Source: Chlamydomonas reinhardtii (taxonomy: Eukaryota > Chlorophyta > Chlorophyceae > Chlamydomonadales > Chlamydomonadaceae). Taken from it: a DNA stretch of 64,000 bases. The stretch spans positions 8,943,442 to 9,007,441 of the forward strand of contig NC_057015.1 in NCBI RefSeq assembly GCF_000002595.2. Direction: 5' to 3'. Both the position numbers and the translations under genes were made by a program. The notes beneath the pieces were generated by a model. The model made no database searches. It was not told the origin of the DNA and saw nothing but the letters and a program-made list of their open reading frames with translations. This document shows positions 1 through 10,757 of this stretch, in pieces; the first letter of the stretch is position 1; each line of letters starts with the position of its first letter.

Positions 1-196
1 TGTGTTGTTGATGGCGTTCAGCATGGCGCGGGGCTGGCAGCCGGAGCCTGCGTTGAGAGGCAGCAGCAGGAAGGGCGGGAAGCACTGCTTGAGGATACAG
101 GCACTGGATATGGGTAGCGGAACCCACTTGCGTAACTAGTCATAGCTCAACGACCCGATCCTCAACCCCTCCCCAACCCCCACCTGCACTGCTCAG
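1..196 (+). other. Probable intron of a gene entering from the left
   Basis: No confident coding sequence is seen here. The stretch ends in a pyrimidine-rich run and ctgctcag, a good splice acceptor for the exon that follows, so it is probably the last intron of a plus-strand gene that begins outside the window. An earlier exon could be hidden near the left edge. Confidence 0.4.
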
Positions 197-595
197 ATGC
201 CGGGCGCCAGCTACCGGCTGGTCCAGGAGCTGTTGGTGCGCCTCAGCTGCAGCGCCGAGCCCACACTGGAGCCGCTGCGGGCCTCAGCCATCGGCCTCTA
301 CGCCACCGCCGCATCCGCCTCCGCCCCGGCCTCCGCCGCTGCCACAGCGGTCCGCGGGGAGGGCGCCGCTGCGCAGCCGCCGGCGGCGCCGGCCGCCGCC
401 GGCGCGGCGTTGGGCGGTGTGCCGCGGGCGGTGCCGGACTTGGGGCCTCTGGGTGAGTTCCTGCTGGGGCGCTGGCGCGAGGAGGAGGCGCACGAGGTGG
501 CGCTGCTGGCGCGGAGCCAGACCGCAGGGGCGGCGGCCGCGGCGGGGCTGGGCATGGGCGCGCCGTCTGGGACTGGCGGCAGCGTACGGCGGTGA
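197..595 (+). CDS. Terminal exon of an unidentified Ala/Gly/Pro-rich protein (partial)
   Basis: This open stretch follows a strong acceptor and runs to a TGA. It encodes about 130 residues: a hydrophobic start (YRLVQELLVRLSCSAEPTL), an Ala/Pro-rich linker, a short charged segment (GEFLLGRWREEEAHEVALLA) and a Gly/Ala tail. The in-frame ATG at the beginning is probably internal and not the true start. A TGTAA motif at 1559-1563 could be the poly(A) signal and would give an unusually long 3' UTR. I do not recognise the family. Confidence 0.4.
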   Translation: MPGASYRLVQELLVRLSCSAEPTLEPLRASAIGLYATAASASAPASAAATAVRGEGAAAQPPAAPAAAGAALGGVPRAVPDLGPLGEFLLGRWREEEAHEVALLARSQTAGAAAAAGLGMGAPSGTGGSVRR

Positions 596-2311
596 CAGTG
601 GCAGCGGCAGCGGTCGTGATGACGATGGTGCAGGAGCTCTGTAGCGGCTTTGGACTACTAGCCTGCGCCTGCGGGAGCTGCGGCGGGAAGACGAGCAGGG
701 CCGGCGGGTTGTGTGGAGCGAAGGGGCGCGCGTGCAGGTCTGAATGTGAATTTTGTATGCGGGATGAGGACCGAAACGGCGACCCCGGCACGGCTGTGTG
801 GTGCAGCAGCCGTAGGCGTGGAAGCGGGGGCGTGAGTGCAGAGGCCATCCGCGGCGGAGCCATGCCTTCTTTATTGATTACATATGATCACACCCAGGCA
901 GTGGGCCGGCAGCAGTGTGTGCAAGGTGGGCCCATTGCGTCCCCATTGCCGCTCTGCGCCGGCCTCAAACACAAACGGAGATGATGCGTTGTTCCGGCGC
1001 TGGCGCTGTGCTGCGGCGCTGGCATGGCGTCGCTGTGCAGCTCGCGCGCGGAGGTGCTGGCAGCTGCAGTAGTGGTCTGAATTACATTGTATGCGGCGAT
1101 GGCGGAGTGCAGGCAAGGCCGCCCTTCAAGGACTTGCGCGATTCGCGGTGGCAGTGCTCGGTGGCCGGGTATTAAGAAGGATGGGCCGCGCGGGCTACAT
1201 AGTTGGGTCAACAGCGGCAGACGAGATGGCTGGGCCTAGCCGGCCTGACGGTGACTTGCTGACTTGGTGCGGGTGAGGCCGAGGCCGCCGCGGTTGGTGG
1301 ACGTAATGGCTCAGTCGGGGCAGGAGCCGCCGCAGGGCACGCAGCTGGGACTAGGGCGGCGGCGGCAGCCGTAGTGTGAATGGACGTGACCGTGTGTCAG
1401 GGACTGATCTTTAGTGTGTTGCAACGGAGCGCGTCTGAGCTGAGATTTAGGAGACGGCATAAGCATTTAGAGATCACTGGCTTTGCCTTCACGCTTTTTT
1501 GCGCGCTTAATAGTCGCGAATTAGCTGCATGGTGGCCTAGCGGCATGAAGGTACACTTTGTAAGATGGCCTGCGTATCGATAGTGCAGGGCTCGGCAATT
1601 TTAGCTGCATCCTGACGCTTCGTGTGTGTGCACTACATGTGCCCTGCGCTGGTAGCGGACGTGGTGAGAGCAGGCGGCAGCCGGCAGGGGGCTCCTTTTT
1701 TGTGCAGCAGTCCGTTGCGGGTCACGCGTGGCGAGTGGCGTACGCGGTCGCCCGACGTATTCTGCACACCTTCCATTGCTGGTCGCTCGGCAGGCGGGTG
1801 ACTGGGACCGCAGCCTTAGGGACATTCATATGGCGCCGGGACTCTTGCGCATGATCTCCGTCGCATGGGCGGTGCAGGCGCCGGTCAGGTGGCTCGTCCA
1901 ACATACGTGGAGAGTGACATTCTACGTTGTTCACATAACCTGCTGATATCAGGTCAGGGTGGCTAGCGTGTGGTTGTGGTGGTGCTGGTGTGTGGCATGA
2001 CACGCAGTGCTGGCTGTAGGGATATAGGGCGCACGTTAGGGGCACGGCGAACCTGCATGCGTTGCCGCAACTGCATTAGGCGCTGTCGCCAATGCCCAAC
2101 ATGTATCGTATGTAGCATTTGTGAGTCCTGACCGCCAGCTTGGACCCAATTCTGCAATTGGCCCATCGCGGGGCCCTTCAGAACAAAGCACGAAATTAAG
2201 GAAGCCCGCCTGCCCCACCGCCTCAACACCACCATTGATTCAACGTCATTCCTTTTGGCCATGCCCAACAGCATTGCTTTCCCAGTCTCAGTCTCTCAGG
2301 TCTTCAGCTCA
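596..2311. other. Convergent intergenic region, 3' UTRs
   Basis: This stretch lies between the end of the left-edge gene (+) and the end of the ELF1-like gene (-). Only short unsupported ORFs occur in it. It probably holds both 3' UTRs. No RNA gene or repeat was recognised. Confidence 0.4.
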
Positions 2312-4623
2312 TCAGTCCTCGTCCTCAACCCCAAACGCCCGGATAGCGGCCTGCTGTCGCTCCACCTCGGTCTGCCGCCTGGGCCGCCCGCCCGACCCCA
2401 CACTGCCACCGTCCAGGCTAATCCGCCGCGGCACATCACTACCACCACCACCACTGCCATCCAGGGTGCTCCGGCGAGACCCGCCGCCGGCCTCTCCACC
2501 ATACACTTCTTCCACACTTCCGTACGCCCCAGTACCGGAAGTATCGCCATAGGCGCCGTACGCGCCGCCGTACACGCCGCCGTACACGCCGCCACCACCG
2601 TACGCTCCCAAGCCCGCCGGCGCCACCACCAGGTCATCACCGCCGCCCGCCACCTCTGCGCCAGCGCCGCCGCCGCCACTTGCACCCAGCTGTGGTGGCT
2701 GTTGCGCAGACTGCGGCTGCGGCTGCGGCTGCGGCTGCTGGCGTTGCAACTGCTGCCGCTGCCACTGGTGACGAAGTGAGCCTGGCGGTCCCGCCGCCAC
2801 CACGGTACTCGCGCCGCCGCCGCTACCGCTAGCGCCGCCAGCAAGGGGGGTGCTGCTGGCGACCACTGGCGGCGGCGAGGACAGTTCTGGAAGGCCTGAC
2901 ATGACGGTAACGGCGCCGCCGCCGCCGCCGCCGCCGCGGCCGCCACCGCCACCAACGGCATGGTTGTTCCCGAGTGATGACATTCTTCGCAGGCGATGCA
3001 GCCGATGCGGCTGCGTGTCAGTAGCAGGAGGGGAAGCAGTGCTGGCGCCGCCTCCAGAAGCCTCAGCCGGCCGTGCCTGGGCCGCCACTGCTGCTGCTGC
3101 TCGCTTGCCAGGAGACATGTGCACGCGGTTGCTGGCCGCGGCCCCAGCGGCGCCCCCGCCTGCACCACTGCCGCCACGGGCCGCCGCAGCCGCTGCCTCC
3201 TTGTCTTCAGAGCTGCTGCTCGGCGCGATTCGCCGCCGATGCTGCTGCCGCCATGCTCCCGCAGCGGTCAGATCCCTGGCCGTGTCGTCCGCCCCCAAGC
3301 CGCTGCCACCACCAGCGGCCCTGCCAGGACCAGTGCCACCCATGCCATCCTGCCAGCCGCCTTCGTCATCACCCGCCCCCTCGGGCCCAGCGCCCGCCTC
3401 CGGCTCCTCCACAGCCTCCTCCACGCCACCAACCTCACCACCGCCCCGCCCAGGGCCGCCACCCAGCCCCGCCACCGCGCCCTCAGATCCGTCGTACCCG
3501 CCCACCAGCCCGCCGCCGCCGCCACCCTGAGGCAACTGGTGCGCCTGCAGCTGCTGGTACTGAGCCCGCAGCGCGGGGGCCGGGACGGGCGCCGGGGCGG
3601 CGGTGGCGAGGGGCTCCTGCGCAGCAGCATACACAGGGCGGGGCGGGGCCAAGTCGGAATTGGGTCGGTACAATCACACACTGGCAAATGAGGCTTGGAG
3701 ACGTAAGGACCGGCCAGATGCAGTTGCGCTGCTGTGTGAGAGTGCACGTGCTTAGTGCAGGACCAGTAAGCAAAAGCCCTAGCGTGCATTCAGTTGTGAG
3801 CAGGAGGCCTCGCGGCAGTCGCCACCTCGCGGCACACAGCTGCTTCCTCCATGCGGTTGCCACCCTTCCCCGAGTCACGGACCTACCGTCTGACCCCGCA
3901 CGCCCTAACTGCCCTCGCCCCACATCGCAGCAAGTGAGTGCCTGTGAACCGACCACCGCAGTCTCCGGGGCCCCGCGCCCCGCCCCGGCCCCATCCCCAT
4001 CCCCATCCCCCGTTTGCGCACCTGCAACGCCACCGCCTCCTCACACTCGTCCAACCACTCGTGGTACACGTCTACAGGGTCCGTCAGGGCCCTGGCGGCC
4101 GGATGAGATGGAGGTTAGGGACGAGGTCAGGAGGGTCGTGCGGCGTCAGGGAGAGGGGGGGCAAGGGTACGGGGGGGTGAGGCTCCTCAACACGTACCTA
4201 TGGCCCACACCCTTACGCCACATGCCCTGTCCTGCACGCTTGCCACAAGCCCTGTCCTTTTCTCCTCAGCGCCAAGCTCCTCCCCCCACCCTGCAACGCC
4301 CCCCGGCCCCTCCTTCCTCCCTGACCCTGCCTCAACCCAGCATAGCACCTGTCAACCCCTCGCCCCTCTACCCTCTTCCCGCACCCTCTTCCCGCACCCA
4401 CCTACCCCACGCCCCCTCACCGGCACACGGTGTTGAAGCCCATGCCGCACGCGCCGCAACGCACACTGGCTCGACCTTGGTCGCGTTTCAGCTCGCAGGT
4501 CACGGCGCCCTTGGCATTACAGAAGGGGCACTCGAACCGGCTTGGAAGCGTGGTGCGAGCCCGCTTGGCTGCCGCGGCGGCCTGCGCAATCGCGTGGCTG
4601 CCTTTGCTCTTGCGCTTGCCCAT
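2312..4623 (-). CDS. Transcription elongation factor 1 (ELF1/ELOF1) with a long disordered C-terminal extension
   Basis: ELOF1 is a small zinc-ribbon factor that rides on RNA polymerase II. Three exons fit in phase: 4623-4421, 4091-4022 and 3616-2312 (about 525 aa). Exon 1 starts at ATG 4623 with the family's basic N-terminus (MGKRKSKG). It continues with the zinc ribbon, CPFC and CGAC about 20 residues apart. Exon 2 gives the signature LTDPVDVYHEWLDECEEA, which matches the ELOF1 C-terminus. Family members are usually 80-100 aa, but here exon 3 adds about 434 residues rich in Gly, Ala, Pro and Ser, with a QPQPQPQ run and a short acidic end (FGVEDED). The exon 3 acceptor (GCGCAG before GAG) is the in-phase choice; transcript data could move it. 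The gene is divergent from the acidic-protein gene, with about 300 bp between start codons. ELOF1 identity is firm; the tail is unrecognised. Confidence 0.85.
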
Positions 4624-4931
4624 CGCCAAAGTGTTGCTGGGACAGACCCGTGGGACCCCCGCTTGGTCGAGCCGGTAGCAGTCTCAAACAGTGTCGGGAC
4701 CAATGGTCTTGCTTGCTTATGGGGCAAACAAATGCTGCTACATGAGTCGCGTCCCTGCCTATCCTGAGAGCGATGAGTTGACCGGCGATGAGTCAAAGCC
4801 CGTACGGTACGCAGTGTTGGCCAGGGGAGGGCATGAGCTTGGCGCTATTCCCGCTCTTGACAAACTAACCACATCGCTCAGAACTCTCGTCACCGCACAC
4901 AACAACACCGAAACAGGCGTTTTTATCCAAC
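4624..4931. promoter_or_regulatory. Shared upstream region of two divergent genes
   Basis: About 308 bp separate the ELF1 start (minus) from the acidic-protein start (plus), so both promoters and 5' UTRs must lie here. No TATA box or known operator was identified; the call rests on gene arrangement alone. Confidence 0.45.
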
Positions 4932-7451
4932 ATGGTCGAGGTGAGCAGCGGTGCGGGGCAGGGCGGGGGCTCGGCATGCGTGCGTGTGCGTCGTGCGCTC
5001 AGGCTGGGCGCGCTGCCGCTCTGCAGCGCGCAGTGCAGCTCCTGAGAGCGGTTCGGCTCGCCAGTGCTGGGGTTGCAGCGGTCAACGGGGTCAAAGGCTG
5101 GCATGGAAGAGCGTGGCAGCAGCGACCCGCGGCCAATGCGTCACCGAGGGACGCGCCTCCACGAGACACGCGTGTGGCACGCAGCCCTCCTGAGCTCAGC
5201 CTTTGCAAGCGCGGGCCCGGCAGGGGTTGGTGACGGCGTGTGAACCCTTGTGTGCGTGACTGACGCTGCTCCCTCGCTTATTTAGGTACACAACACCCAA
5301 CGCGTTTTCGGCCACCCGCCCCCATTACATGCGCGCCCCTGCAGACCCGCGCCCAGGCCCAGGGCAAGCCGCTCAAGAAGCCCGGCGCCTACAACACAGA
5401 CGCCTACTACCAGGTGCGTGGTTGCGTGGATGCGTGGGTGGGTGGGTGTGTGGGTGGGTGAGTGTAGGCAGGCAGGGGGCCGCGCGTGCGTGGGTGAGCC
5501 ACGGTGCACGAGTACGTGATGAGGAGCCTGACTAACCTGCGCCGCCACGACGGTCCTAACTCGCGCCACCGCTGTCCACTTGCATACCCACAAACCCACA
5601 AACCACGTACACATTTGCTCGCTGTTACTCGCAACCACACACGACGGGGAGCCTGCAGGAGAAGGATGAGGGTTACGGCGATGTGGGCGTGGACCAGGTG
5701 TGTGTGTGTGTGTTTGTGTGTATGTATGGTTGTAGTGTGTGTGCGTGTGGTTGTAGTGTGTGTTGTGGTGGTGGTGGTGGTGGTGGTGGTGTGTGTGGGG
5801 GGGGTTATGTGCGATGAAGGGGGTGTGGGGCGGTGCAACTGCGATCATGCGAATCGCTGGAGTTTCTGCTCCTACTACGGAGCAACAGCCTTAAGTGGCC
5901 CTTGCCCGCTCCGCAACCCGGCCACCGCCACCGCTGCTGTGCAGGAGCCTGACGCCGGCGCCATTGACAACCCCAGTGACCCCGACTTCAAGGTGCGTGT
6001 GCGGCTGTGCGGCGGGCATAAATGCCGGTTTCCGCGCGTGTGTGCGTGTGTGTGGCCGTGTGCGTTTGTGTACGTGACCCTGGGGTCCCTGGGGAGATGA
6101 CTGGCATCGTGCGTGTGTGTCGTCCGTAGGCTGCGCGGGTGTGCTGATGTGGATGGCCCGTGTGGCCTTGAGTAACCCTGACTTGCACAAGCACACATAC
6201 TTCCCACATGTACATCAACAAAGATGAATAAAGACACGTATTGGAGAAGGCAAGAGCACGACGTCGTTGAGGCATATATGCACGTGTGCGCACGCCCTCC
6301 CGCGTCATGCGCCCCGCCCCTCCGTGTGCTCCGCTGCACGTGCAGGTGTCGGCGGCGGAGGTGGCGGGTGCCACGGAGGAGGCCACACGCGACCCCGAGG
6401 GACGTGAGTGCAGGGGGGCGGGCACAGGGGTAACGTGCGCGCGCCCAGCTGCCGTGCCGGGTGTGTTGTTGAAAAGGCGCGTAAGGTTGGACGGCTGGCA
6501 TGTGTGTGCATTTCGCTCTTATGACCGGTGTACCCTGGCTCGTTATCATTGACGCGTGTACAACACCGTGCGCAACAGTACAACGCCGCTTGTACAACCG
6601 CCTGGGCATTCCCATCCCGCCCCGCCTCTAGTTACGGTACTCTCATCCCCCCACCACCACCCACCTCTCCACGCCGCCCCGCCCCACCCCGGCCCCTGCC
6701 CCCCCCCCCCACCACCACCGCCCCGCCACCGCCGCAGTGGACATGTCCCAACTGAAGGAGGAGGTGGCGGACCTGCAGCGCCCCGCAGACACCGGTGGGG
6801 GCATGGAGGCGCTGTGCGGACACGTGTGTGGCTGTGTGTGTTTTGTGTGTGTTCAAGCGCTAGCACCCCCTGATTCCCCGGCCTTCAGAGCCTAGCATCT
6901 CCACGATGCAAATGTCACCTGCTGTAGCCCTCTCCTTCGCGTCTGGCAGCAATAATGGCCGGACCGGTGCCACGGCCGCCCACACTGTCGACCCACCCAT
7001 ATCAACAACGGTGCCTTCTTTGGCTCCCAAGTCCCAACGCCTGTGTTTATTGGTGCTGCGCACACCGAACTCTTGCCCTTTGCCCCTTGTGCCTTCCTCG
7101 CGCACGCGCAGGCGTGGAGGAGCTGGACGCACGCGGCGAGCCGGTGCCCATTGTGGAGGCGGGCGCACCGGGCGGCGGGCCCAGCATTGAGGAGCAGGTG
7201 CGGGGCGGATGGTGGCGGTGGGTGGTGGGTTGGGCTATGGCGCCAGCCGAGGTGTGTGCCGTGCGCGCGCGTGTTTGAAGAAGAGCACAGGGGAAGCAAA
7301 CACGCAGGACTGTTTCGTATGCGTGTGTATGTCTGATCCAATCAGCCAACTGAGTTTCCCCGAGCTGATTCGCGACGGTCACATGTCGTACATGCAGGAG
7401 CAAAACGTGGACGCCGGCGAGGACCGCACAGCGGAGACAGAGAACGCGTAG
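4932..7451 (+). CDS. Small acidic, probably disordered protein in eight exons
   Basis: Eight exons join in consistent phase: 4932-4940, 5345-5413, 5659-5697, 5945-5992, 6346-6403, 6738-6794, 7112-7197 and 7398-7451. They give about 139 aa starting MVETRAQAQGKPLKKPG and ending in TAG. The first coding exon is only 9 nt (ATG GTC GAG). The protein is rich in Glu, Asp, Gly and Pro. It has no membrane segment and one short helical patch (MSQLKEEVADLQ). Introns are large relative to exons and carry GT/GGT simple repeats (around 5700-5800). The family is not recognised; a hydrophilin or other disordered regulatory protein would fit the composition, but that is a guess. The short exons make individual boundaries less certain than the overall model. 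Confidence 0.6.
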
Positions 7452-7855
7452 AGGGGCGGGTCCGCGGGTGACGGGCGCTGGGGGCCTTATATGCCTGCCA
7501 GCTAGGTGGCTGACTGACCGTCTGACAGTGTGGCTCATGACCGACTGCTGTTGACCACACACGACCATGAACGTATGTGTGGGGCACTGTGTGGATGCAA
7601 AGGTAGTGCTAAGGGGTTGAGACCGCATAGTCAGTCCGTAGTTCAGTAGTGGGGCGCAGAGCTGTCGCGTTGAAAGGTGCGGTGGCTCCAGAACACTGCA
7701 ATCCCGTTGGGGCGAAGAGGCACAGACAGAAGCTTGGGTTGCTGTTATTGGTACATCATTACATTGACGTTGGGGCTTGACGACCACGCGTTAACCAGCA
7801 GGTCAAACGCACGAGAAGCATGTCGGGTGCGGCACACAGTGCATCACCCTGGCGA
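7452..7855. other. Spacer between the acidic-protein gene and Fanzor copy 1
   Basis: It should contain the 3' UTR of the upstream gene and the left end, or missing 5' exons, of the Fanzor-bearing element. No terminal inverted repeat or target duplication could be matched by eye with the right side. Confidence 0.3.
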
Positions 7856-10031
7856 CACTTCCGCGGTGCCGTATTTGCAAGGGGTTTTTGCGGGCGGGGC
7901 CGAAGCCGCGCAAGCCGCGGGCGCGGCGGCTGCGGCGGCGGCACAGGGCGCCGGCCCTGCGGGCGGGGCCGCCGCCGCGCAAGCCTGGACCGCCCTCGTT
8001 GACTACGTCAACGCCCAGCGTGCGTCGAAAAGGGCCGCAGAGCTGTTGCTGCGGGAGGTCAAGGGGACGCAGGCCACGTACAAGAAGGCCAGCACGCGGC
8101 ACATGGAATGGGCCGCGGAGATTCTCGCAGGCCTTGAGGCACGCCGCGATCAGCTGGGGGCGCAGGTGCAGCAACTGACGCAGGCGCAGCCGTTGACGCG
8201 AGAGGACACGCAGCGGCTTGCGTCCTTGCGCCGGGAACTGCATCGCGCACGTCCGTTCACGCTGACCCCCAGCCCCTCCTTCGCGCCGATCTATGTGCCC
8301 CTTGACAACACGTCCATGGCCCGCCTTCCTGGGCTGCTGCCCACCCTGGCAAGGCGCCATGGCGAGGTCTTCGCCGGTGCAGGCGCGGGCGCCGTGGCAC
8401 CCTCCTCGTTTGTCCAGGCCGCGTTTGGCGGCGGGGGCATGCAGTCGTCTGCCACGCTGAACGCCGTCGGCTGGGGCCTGTTCCAGCTCGGGGGTGTGAC
8501 CTCCCGCAACGCCCCCTTCGCCAATTACATCACCACGGACGGGGTGGCCTGCAGCGTGGCGCGAGAAGCACACAACAAGCCGCTGGCCAACTTGAAGCCG
8601 GCGACCGCGCCCGCCGATGCGGGGGAGCTGTGCACCCTGGAGGAGATGAAGGCCACGCAGATCATCGGTGTGGACCCGTGCGGGGGAGGGAATTGGTTCA
8701 TGGCAGCACGGTCTCCGCTGTACCAGCCAGGGCCCTGGGCTTGGGAGGGTGTCGGGGAGGGTGTCGGCCCTGCCCAGCGCTACCTGCTCGAGCTGCACGA
8801 CAAGCAGCTGGATGAGGAGTTGTTCCCTGGGCAGCTGCCGCCGGAGCCGCGTCGCAGGCGCAAGGGTGGCGGGCGCAAGGGGGGCGGGCGTACGGGGGGC
8901 CACCGCCGGAAGCAATCTAAGCACTGGCAGCCGCGAGCCAGGACAGCGCGGCGGCGGCGCCAGAAGCGGGGCCGATTCCATATGAGCATGGGCCACTGGC
9001 GGCACATGTCAGGCCTGGAACGACTCCAGCCAAACCGCCCACAGCTTGCGCCAGCCCTGCAGGCGTACATCGGCGGCATCCCCACGGCGGCGACCGCGTC
9101 GGCGGCCCGGTTTGAAGAGCGCCTGCGCTACCTCTTCGCCAGTGGGGCGGCAGGGCAGGCGGCGGGGCAGGCGGCGGGGCAAGCGGCGGGGCAGGCGGCG
9201 GGGCAGGCGGCGGGGCAAGCGGCGGGGCAGGCGGGGGGGCAGGCGGCGGGGCAGGCGGCGGGGCAAGCGGCGGGGCAGGCGGCGGGGCAGGCGGCGGGGC
9301 AAGCGGCGGGGCAGGCGGCGGGGCAGGCGGCGGNNNNNNNNNNNNNNNNNNNNNNNNNNNNNNNNNNNNNNNNNNNNNNNNNNNNNNNNNNNNNNNNNNN
9401 NNNNNNNNNNNNNNNNNNNNNNNNNNNNNNNNNTCCAGGGAGGGAAGGGCGGCTCCCCCATCTCCGTCAGGGGCGGGCGCGCGCCGACGGGGCGGCTCAT
9501 CAAGCTGCTCCGTGAGCGCTACGCCAAGCATGTGTTCATCATCGATGAATACAAGACCTCCAAGGTGGGTGGGTTGAGTGGGATTGCAATTGCTGGTGGG
9601 TGGGTGGGCCGCTGGGTTTATGCCTGGCTTTAGCGGAAGCCCTAGTGTGGCCCCCCTCCCTCCCACCCTCCCGACCATGCAGACCTGCTACAACTGCGGG
9701 TGTCAGGAGATGGCCATCAAGCGGCTTGGGGGGCTGAAGGAGGGGCAGCGGCCCTGGTCGGTCAAAGTCTGCAACGACTGCTTGACGACCTGGGTGAGGA
9801 CCGTGCATGTGCGGGGACGGCTGGGCACTGGGGACGGATTGATTGACAGGTTGACGGCTGAGACAGCTCATGTGCGCTCTCTTCTTCCTCCCCGTTCCCC
9901 ATCCCCAGAACCGCGACGTCTCCGCCGCCAACGTGATCCGTGTGCTCCTCCTGCTGAAGCTGATGGGCTTCGAGCGGCCGATCAAGCTGCAGCGGCCGCC
10001 ATGGCCGCCGGCGGCGGCGGGGCCGGGCTGA
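7856..10031 (+). CDS. Fanzor-type RNA-guided nuclease (eukaryotic TnpB homologue), copy 1; 5' end unresolved, interrupted by a gap
   Basis: Fanzors are eukaryotic relatives of IS605 TnpB: transposon-borne nucleases that cut DNA under guidance of an RNA encoded at the 3' side of their gene. The long exon (start uncertain, to 9564) carries an Ala-rich N-terminus, a helical charged region and the RuvC-I motif IIGVDPCGGGN (Asp codon 8673-8675). A basic RRRKGGGRKGGG segment follows. After the gap come FIIDEYKTSK (Glu codon 9547-9549), the zinc-finger exon 9683-9793 (CYNCG and VCNDC), and the last exon 9909-10031 with NRDVSAANVI (RuvC-III Asp 9915-9917). Introns 9565-9682 and 9794-9908 are GT-AG and in phase. 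A GQAA minisatellite and a 100-N gap hide the middle, so length and frame through the gap are unknown. No convincing start codon is visible: it may lie in an unseen 5' exon, or the copy may be 5'-truncated. Family identity rests on the C-terminal core and is strong. Confidence 0.8.
9145..9333 (+). repeat. 12-bp in-frame minisatellite encoding Gly-Gln-Ala-Ala repeats
   Basis: Fifteen or more near-identical units of the type gcggggcaggcg lie head to tail, differing mainly at one position (aagc or aggc), and encode (GQAA)n. The array runs directly into the run of Ns, so its true length is unknown. The other Fanzor copy has no such array, which suggests a recent local expansion. Confidence 0.9.
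9334..9433. other. Assembly gap (100 N)
   Basis: Exactly 100 consecutive Ns, the usual placeholder for a gap of unknown size, at the right edge of the GQAA minisatellite. Part of the Fanzor coding sequence, between the RuvC-I and zinc-finger regions, is missing here. Confidence 0.98.
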
Positions 10032-10757
10032 GAGCCTGAACGGCGCTAGCAGGGCGTGGGGCTGAGGGTGCACGTGTCGATTGGCGGCGAGTGACGTGAC
10101 TAGTTTGTTAGCTGCGGGTTAGCACGGACTGTGCACCCCACCCAACCGGCCACGTCCGGATTTGCGGGGATGCCAAAGGCCCCCAACATAGAGGCGTGTG
10201 CAATTTGCGTGTGCTTAGTAGGCGCCCGCGTCAAGGTGGCTGGGTTGATAACGACCCGGGATCAGCCCTTTTCCTGCCATAAGGCAGCCACCTCCTTGTT
10301 GCAGCCATTGTCTCATTGAAGCTCCCTGACCCCCGCACCACTTGGTTCAGCCCGCACAAGTACCCGACACTGCTGAGGCGGCCTCCTTACTCCGGCATTC
10401 CGACCCAAGACCCATCCAATCCCCTGTTCCTTGCAACCTATCTGCACCTCGGTCAAACGTGCAAGTGCAATACGGTATCTAACGGCCGCCATGACAGCTA
10501 CAGTAACCTCGGCCCTTCCCCGTGAAAAATCCTTCAGTCGGTTTGTATCACAATGCCGTATCCATGTCAGCTGCATCTCCCCGTTCAACAAGCTGTCTCG
10601 ACCTGCCAGCTGCACATAGAAGTTACCAAAGCCTAACAATGCGCCTTAGCCGTGCTTATCACATGCATGTCGCCGCGGGCCCGTTAGCGCCTGCCCCTCC
10701 AGCTGCTGCAGCGCTACACCACCTGCATTATGGCGCCTACTCCTGGCATTGAACACA
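10032..10757. other. 3' flank of Fanzor copy 1 and 3' region of the poly-Q gene
   Basis: No coding sequence is supported. By analogy with known Fanzor loci, a guide RNA would be expected to start near the stop codon and extend into this flank. No conserved element shared with the other Fanzor's flank was seen. The minus-strand gene's 3' UTR must also lie here. Confidence 0.3.

Noticed and set aside
3073-4767. 564-residue plus-strand ORF rich in Pro, Arg and His
   Set aside because: It is antisense to the ELF1 exons and shows only GC-driven composition; the minus-strand reading has conserved motifs and consistent splicing.
5282-5848. His/Thr-rich minus-strand ORF
   Set aside because: It arises from GT/GGT simple repeats inside introns of the acidic-protein gene.
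7803-9005. 400-residue minus-strand ORF opposite Fanzor copy 1
   Set aside because: It is a shadow of the Fanzor frame with no domain; the plus frame carries the RuvC motif.
9145-9333. Tandem 12-bp units as a possible CRISPR-like array
   Set aside because: The units are contiguous, have no spacers, stay in the coding frame and encode GQAA; it is a coding minisatellite in a eukaryotic gene.
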